Assembly (NCBI GenBank): GCA_900550505.1
Contig: URSI01000006.1
Coordinates: forward strand, 1-19,655
DNA: 19,655 nucleotides
Direction: 5' to 3'
Source of the DNA: an uncultured Eubacteriales bacterium
GTDB lineage: Bacteria; Bacillota; Clostridia; Oscillospirales; CAG-382
Shown here: positions 16,392-19,655 of the stretch, piece after piece
Position numbering within the stretch: position 1 is the stretch's first letter
How the letters are laid out: each line of letters opens with the position of its first letter
Position numbers and translations under genes: made by a program
Notes under the pieces: generated by a model
The model's input: only the letters and a program-made list of their open reading frames with translations
Told to the model about the DNA's origin: nothing
Databases searched by the model: none

Positions 16392-16817
16392 ATGAAGGAG
16401 CGTAAGACCTTTCAGCGGCGTCTTGTAGGTGAGAAGCTGATGAACTTCGATCATTCCACCTCCTAAGACGTTTTCCTCGAAGTGAAAAATGTATATCCGC
16501 ATATCGGGCTCGGAACCGTCTATCGGATATTGGGCACGATGTCGCATGACGGAAGTGTAAAACGCATCGTGTCGCCGGACGGGAAAAGCAGATATGATAT
16601 CAATGTTTCGGCTCATTATCACACACTTTGCCTCGCTTGCGGAAGTTTTGCGGACAGTGATGTCGCGTATGACGAGGGGCTCAATGCCGCGGCCCGCAGA
16701 GTCCACGGTGATACCGTCGTATCCCATGAAGTGGTGTTTGAATGGATATGTCCGCGGTGCAGGCAAAGGACGGAGGATAACGGCGGCTCTGAAATGACAG
16801 AAGGAGAACATGAATGA
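16392..16817 (+). pseudogene. PerR/Fur-family regulator interrupted by an in-frame TAA at codon 25
   Basis: From ATG 16392 (ribosome binding site AAGGA, 8-9 bases upstream) the frame encodes a full-length Fur-family protein of 141 sense codons with one TAA at 16464-16466. Before the stop: MKERKTFQRR...FDHSTS; after it DVFLEVK, YPHIGLGTVYR (recognition helix), RYDIN, AHYHTLCLACG and ICPRC. Metal ligands comparable to Bacillus PerR are present: His21 (like H37), Asp of RYD, the two His of HYH and Asp of FADSD, plus two CxxC pairs for structural zinc. The residues on either side of the TAA align without gap to the usual HPTAEEVF-type segment, so it reads as one E-to-stop change (GAA to TAA). A product from GTG 16482 would lack helix 1, part of the winged helix and His21. 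Its TGA overlaps the next ATG by 4 bases. Confidence 0.8.
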
Positions 16818-17767
16818 ACGGCAAGGCGCTTTTTAAGATAGGATACGGCCTGTATGTCCTCACATCGTGTGAAAACGGGCATGATAACGGATGTATCATC
16901 AACACCCTGATGCAGGTGACATCTTCACCCGAACAGGTGGTTATCGGGGTGAATAAAGGAAACCTGACTCATGATATGATAGCTCATACGGGCGTGTTCA
17001 ATGTCAGCGTGCTTACTACGGACGTTCCTTTTTCGGTATTCGAGCGGTTTGGCTTTGTTTCGGGCAGGGAAAGCGATAAATTCAACGGTTTTACTGCCGC
17101 TCGCTCTGAAAACGGGGTGTTTTATATACCTCAGTATACAAATGCGTATTTGTGCGGTCGTGTTGTTTCGTCTCAGGATATGGGCACACATACGTTGTTT
17201 ACGGCAGTGCTGACGGACGCACAGACGCTCAGCGAACGTCCGTCTGTCACGTATTCGTATTATCATGCCTCGATAAAACCTAAGCCCGTAGCAGTCGAAA
17301 CGGAGCAGGGCTGGCGGTGCACCATATGCGGTTATGTCCACAGCGGCGAGACGCTTGAGCCCGATTTTATATGCCCGATATGTAAGCACGGCGCGGATGT
17401 TTTCGAAAAAATAATCATTCACGGAAATGACCGGAAAGATAAAAAAGATACAGAAGGAGAAAACAAAATGGAACTCAAGGGATCAAAGACCGAGCAGAAT
17501 CTGATGGCGGCATTCGCCGGCGAATCGCAGGCGAGAAACAAGTATACCTACTATGCTTCTAAGGCACGTAAAGACGGCTTTAACCAGATAGCGGACTTTT
17601 TTGAAGAGACCGCTTCGAACGAGAAGGAGCACGCAAAGCTCTTCATGACGGCATACCCTCCACGACCGATAACCTCAAGGACGCCGCAGCGGGCGAAAAC
17701 TATGAGTGGACTGATATGTATGCGGGCTTTGCGGAGACCGCCAAAGAAGAAGGCTTTGACCGCATAG
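16814..17767 (+). CDS. Flavin reductase-rubredoxin protein (high-molecular-weight rubredoxin type), open into rubrerythrin
   Basis: Residues 1-160 are a flavin-reductase-like FMN-binding split barrel and 167-200 a rubredoxin domain with Cys169, 172, 187 and 190 (CTICGY ... CPICKHG). This fusion type passes electrons from NAD(P)H via FMN and rubredoxin to flavodiiron proteins or rubrerythrin for O2 and peroxide removal in the cytoplasm. Start: ATG 16814 has AAGGAG 7 bases upstream and overlaps the PerR-like stop. Odd: there is no stop after the rubredoxin domain. The frame continues through 18 linker residues, enters rubrerythrin in frame at residue 219 (ATG 17468), then leaves it at the frameshift near 17640 and stops at 17767 in nonsense sequence. 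If the A run at 17406-17411 had five A instead of six, the frame would end as GAA AAA TAA directly after the rubredoxin domain. Confidence 0.8.
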   Translation: MNGKALFKIGYGLYVLTSCENGHDNGCIINTLMQVTSSPEQVVIGVNKGNLTHDMIAHTGVFNVSVLTTDVPFSVFERFGFVSGRESDKFNGFTAARSENGVFYIPQYTNAYLCGRVVSSQDMGTHTLFTAVLTDAQTLSERPSVTYSYYHASIKPKPVAVETEQGWRCTICGYVHSGETLEPDFICPICKHGADVFEKIIIHGNDRKDKKDTEGENKMELKGSKTEQNLMAAFAGESQARNKYTYYASKARKDGFNQIADFFEETASNEKEHAKLFMTAYPPRPITSRTPQRAKTMSGLICMRALRRPPKKKALTA

Positions 17768-17991
17768 CGTACCTTTTTGAGGCTGTGGCGGCTATCGAGA
17801 AGACTCACGAAGAGCGTTATCGCAAGCTGCTTGCAAATATCGAGAATGACGAGGTGTTTGCCAGAAGCGGCAAGCAGGTTTGGTACTGCTCGAATTGCGG
17901 CTATCTCCATTATGGAGAGAAAGCACCTGAGGTTTGCCCGGTGTGCTCGCATCCGAAGGCATATTTCCAACTCAGAGCTGAGAACTATTGA
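17468..17991 (+). pseudogene. rbr: Rubrerythrin with internal frameshift
   Basis: Rubrerythrin, the non-heme diiron peroxidase of anaerobes, is readable in two frames. The first half (17468 to about 17640) gives MELKGSKTEQNLMAAFAGES, with the first diiron-helix residues and EETASNEKEH. The second half (about 17641-17991) gives LHDGIPSTTDNLKDAAAG, YEWTDMYAGF, EKTHEERY and a C-terminal rubredoxin domain (CSNCGY ... CPVCSHP) ending AENY, the usual rubrerythrin C-terminus. The frames join at AAG CT|CTT CAT (17636-17646). From memory the family has about five codons between EHAK and LHDG where this sequence has two bases, so about 13 bases are missing. The gene has its own strong ribosome binding site (AAGGAG at 17454-17459, 8 bases before ATG), so it was a separate gene. 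A strong terminator follows. Confidence 0.85.
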
Positions 17992-18036
17992 TAAGGCTGC
18001 GGGTGCTTTTTGCCCGAATCGTTTATATTTTCATTC

Positions 18037-18066
18037 AAAGGTGCTTCACGCGAAGCACCTTTTTTT
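18037..18066 (+). terminator. Strong rho-independent terminator after rubrerythrin
   Basis: GGTGCTTC/GAAGCACC with flanking A-T pairs makes a perfect stem (18037-18047 with 18052-18062), loop ACGC, ending in a run of seven T. It closes the oxidative-stress locus. Confidence 0.93.
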
Positions 18067-18215
18067 GTGCCCGGAACTTTTTAATTGCATTGATTTTATT
18101 TTTTGCGTATCTGTGCATGAAAAAAAACAAAAAACTGTGTTGATATTAAAGCAATCGCTTTTTTGAATATTTTACGGCAACGTGTTAAAAATAAGTGCGG
18201 AAAGGATGATTTGAA

Positions 18216-19502
18216 ATGAAAAAGAAACTGATCGCATTTTTACTCGCACTTTCAATGCTGGGCATTTTTGCAGTCGCCGTGCCGGCTTCCGGCGATATAA
18301 GCCCTTCTATCACTTATTTAAGATCGCAGACCAAGATGGTGAAAACTGCCGTAGGCGTGAGCGAGATCACGTTCAGCTCCGAAGACTTCGACAGCACGCT
18401 GGGAGTCGGTGACCTCGCATATATCACCGTAACGGCGTTGCCGAACCCTGAAGAGGGCGTTTTGAAGCTCGGCGGCATTGATGTATCCCTTGAACAGGTG
18501 ATACCGCGCGGCTCAATGCAGTATCTTCGTTTTGTGGCTGCGCAGGATTCGTCCGGAGGAAGTTTCAGCTTCCGCGGCAGCTCGGACGGCTGGACGGCTA
18601 CCGATGTTGTTTGTACGGTGAATTTTTTGGATAGGATAAACTTTGCTCCGGTCACCGCGCCGATAGAACTGGAAACGGTCAGCGGCGTGAGCGCTACGGC
18701 AAGTCTTGTAGGAGAAGACCCGGAAGATGACAGCGTGACCTTTCAGATCGTTGAATATCCGGAACACGGCACCTTGAGTGTGAGCGGATCAAAAGTGGTG
18801 TATACTCCGGCGGAAGGCTATACGGGCCGGGATTCATTTTCGTATACGGCGACCGATGTTTACGGGAATGTTTCGAGAACTGCTGAAACAACGATCATGG
18901 TCGACCGTAACAAAGTTGGTTTTGTCTACGCGGATATGAACGGCAATCCCGCGCACGCTGCGGCCGTAAAGCTCGCTGCCCAGGGAATAGTAAGCCATGA
19001 AAATGTCGCGGGCGTGTATTATTTTTCTCCGGAAAAAGCTGTAACGCGTGCCGATTTCACCGTCATGCTTGCAATGGCTGCGGGACTCGAGCCGGACAAG
19101 TCGGCAATCGTGACACCGTTTTCTGACGACGAGCTTATCCCTGCGCAACAGAAACCGTATATTCTCGCGGCGTGGCGCAGCGGTCTTACGCCCATAGGCG
19201 GAGAGTTTAAACCGGCGGAAGAGCTTACGAGAAGCGAAACCGCATTAATGATAGCGAAGCTTTTGGAGCTGAACAGCGATGACAGCTTATCGGTCTTTGC
19301 GGACGCTTCTTCGGTGCCGAAGGAGGCGGTAGGTGCATTTGCGGCACTTTACGAGAACGGTATCATGCAACCGCTTGACAGCGGTCTGCTTGCGCCGAAT
19401 GATACGCTCACGCGTGAACAGGCAGCGGTCATGCTCCTTAACGTGATGGAGTACGTCGAGGAAAAAGATTCAAAAAGCTTTTGGGACAGATTGTTCAACT
19501 GA
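18216..19502 (+). CDS. Secreted S-layer-homology protein with cadherin-like domains
   Basis: A 428-residue surface protein. Signal peptide at residues 1-25 (KKK, hydrophobic core, VPASG). Residues about 40-140 form a beta domain; about 142-230 a cadherin/Ig-like domain with VVYTPAEGYTGRDSFSYTA. Three S-layer-homology repeats follow at about 231-290, 298-350 and 358-415, each ending in the RADF/RSET/REQA-type turn; SLH triplets bind pyruvylated secondary wall polymer. The protein is probably wall-attached and may be structural, or carry a binding function in its N-terminal half; no enzyme domain is seen. An AAAGGAT ribosome binding site precedes the ATG. No convincing promoter was found in 18067-18215. 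It is a single gene flanked by terminators. Confidence 0.88.
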   Translation: MKKKLIAFLLALSMLGIFAVAVPASGDISPSITYLRSQTKMVKTAVGVSEITFSSEDFDSTLGVGDLAYITVTALPNPEEGVLKLGGIDVSLEQVIPRGSMQYLRFVAAQDSSGGSFSFRGSSDGWTATDVVCTVNFLDRINFAPVTAPIELETVSGVSATASLVGEDPEDDSVTFQIVEYPEHGTLSVSGSKVVYTPAEGYTGRDSFSYTATDVYGNVSRTAETTIMVDRNKVGFVYADMNGNPAHAAAVKLAAQGIVSHENVAGVYYFSPEKAVTRADFTVMLAMAAGLEPDKSAIVTPFSDDELIPAQQKPYILAAWRSGLTPIGGEFKPAEELTRSETALMIAKLLELNSDDSLSVFADASSVPKEAVGAFAALYENGIMQPLDSGLLAPNDTLTREQAAVMLLNVMEYVEEKDSKSFWDRLFN

Positions 19503-19518
19503 AACTTTTCGTATTCCT

Positions 19519-19555
19519 CTTCCCCCGGAGCGTTGACGCTCCGGGGGAAGTTTTT
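19519..19555 (+). terminator. Very strong rho-independent terminator after the SLH gene
   Basis: A perfect 14-bp GC-rich stem (19519-19532 with 19537-19550), loop TTGA, then five T. The remaining 100 bases to the window end show no gene that I can support. Confidence 0.96.
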
Positions 19556-19655
19556 CGATTGCAGATTTGCTGAGCAATGTACGGATGTGTTCCGGTGAGT
19601 GAAAACAGCCGGTGAAGATATAAAAAAGCGTGGCGTTGGCAAAAAATATGGGAAA

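Noticed and set aside
16395..16466. CACCTCCT just before the premature TAA, which could pair with AAGGAG at 16395-16400 as a translation switch
   Set aside because: Only five base pairs form, and that AAGGAG is codons 2-3 of the gene rather than a ribosome binding site.
16464..16466. Stop-codon reassignment of TAA
   Set aside because: TAA ends the phosphoesterase gene (12026) and the peptidase gene (12274) at sensible places.
16341..16811. Minus-strand open frame of 156 codons across the PerR-like gene
   Set aside because: It mirrors the Fur-family coding strand; no motif, ribosome binding site or promoter supports it.
16482..16817. GTG 16482 as a true start of a short Fur-family protein
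   Set aside because: There is no ribosome binding site, it would lose the first helix and a metal-ligand His, and the upstream frame is clearly the missing N-terminus.

Overview
The window looks like chromosome of a Gram-positive obligate anaerobe of the Clostridia, probably of the gut Oscillospiraceae/Christensenellales type; this is an inference from gene content and style, not from a marker gene. Supporting signs are AAGGAG-type ribosome binding sites, sigma-A promoters with 17-bp spacers, two lipoproteins with lipoboxes, an S-layer-homology protein, and a PerR/rubrerythrin oxygen-defence locus. I see no rRNA or tRNA gene, CRISPR array, transposase or phage gene.

Layout. 1-774 is the 3' end of a DUF4855 surface protein with a cadherin/Ig-like tail. 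It is followed on the same strand by two overlapping paralogous iron-sulfur proteins of the QueG-like double-cluster type (821-2859). A shared bidirectional terminator (about 2913-2943) separates these from a minus-strand operon, read from 7106 down to 3042: a GtrA-like membrane protein, a UDP-galactopyranose-mutase-like FAD oxidoreductase, and a large GT-C-like polytopic membrane protein. Together they look like a unit for building or modifying a lipid-linked surface sugar. A 729-bp gap (7107-7835) holds divergent sigma-A promoters. Then come two plus-strand lipoprotein genes: a large acidic protein of unknown function and a calcineurin-like phosphoesterase with a fibronectin-type tail (7836-12026). 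A bidirectional terminator at about 12090-12116 lies between the latter and a convergent permuted-papain-like peptidase gene (12918-12274). Divergent promoters in 12919-13152 serve that peptidase and a membrane-anchored GHL10-type glycosidase-like protein (13153-15594). A four-helix membrane protein with an acidic tail follows (15676-16296).

16327-17991 is an oxidative-stress locus: a promoter overlapped by a Fur/PerR-like box, a PerR-like regulator gene, a flavin reductase-rubredoxin gene and rubrerythrin. All three genes carry a lesion in the given sequence: an in-frame TAA at codon 25 of the regulator, loss of the stop between the second gene and rubrerythrin (one extra A in an A run would explain it), and a frameshift inside rubrerythrin. 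This is either real decay of the oxygen defence or clustered sequence error, and it is the most notable thing in the window.

The window ends with a secreted protein carrying cadherin-like and three S-layer-homology repeats (18216-19502), closed by a very strong terminator. Most of the window is therefore about the cell envelope: secreted or anchored proteins, glycan handling and wall attachment.
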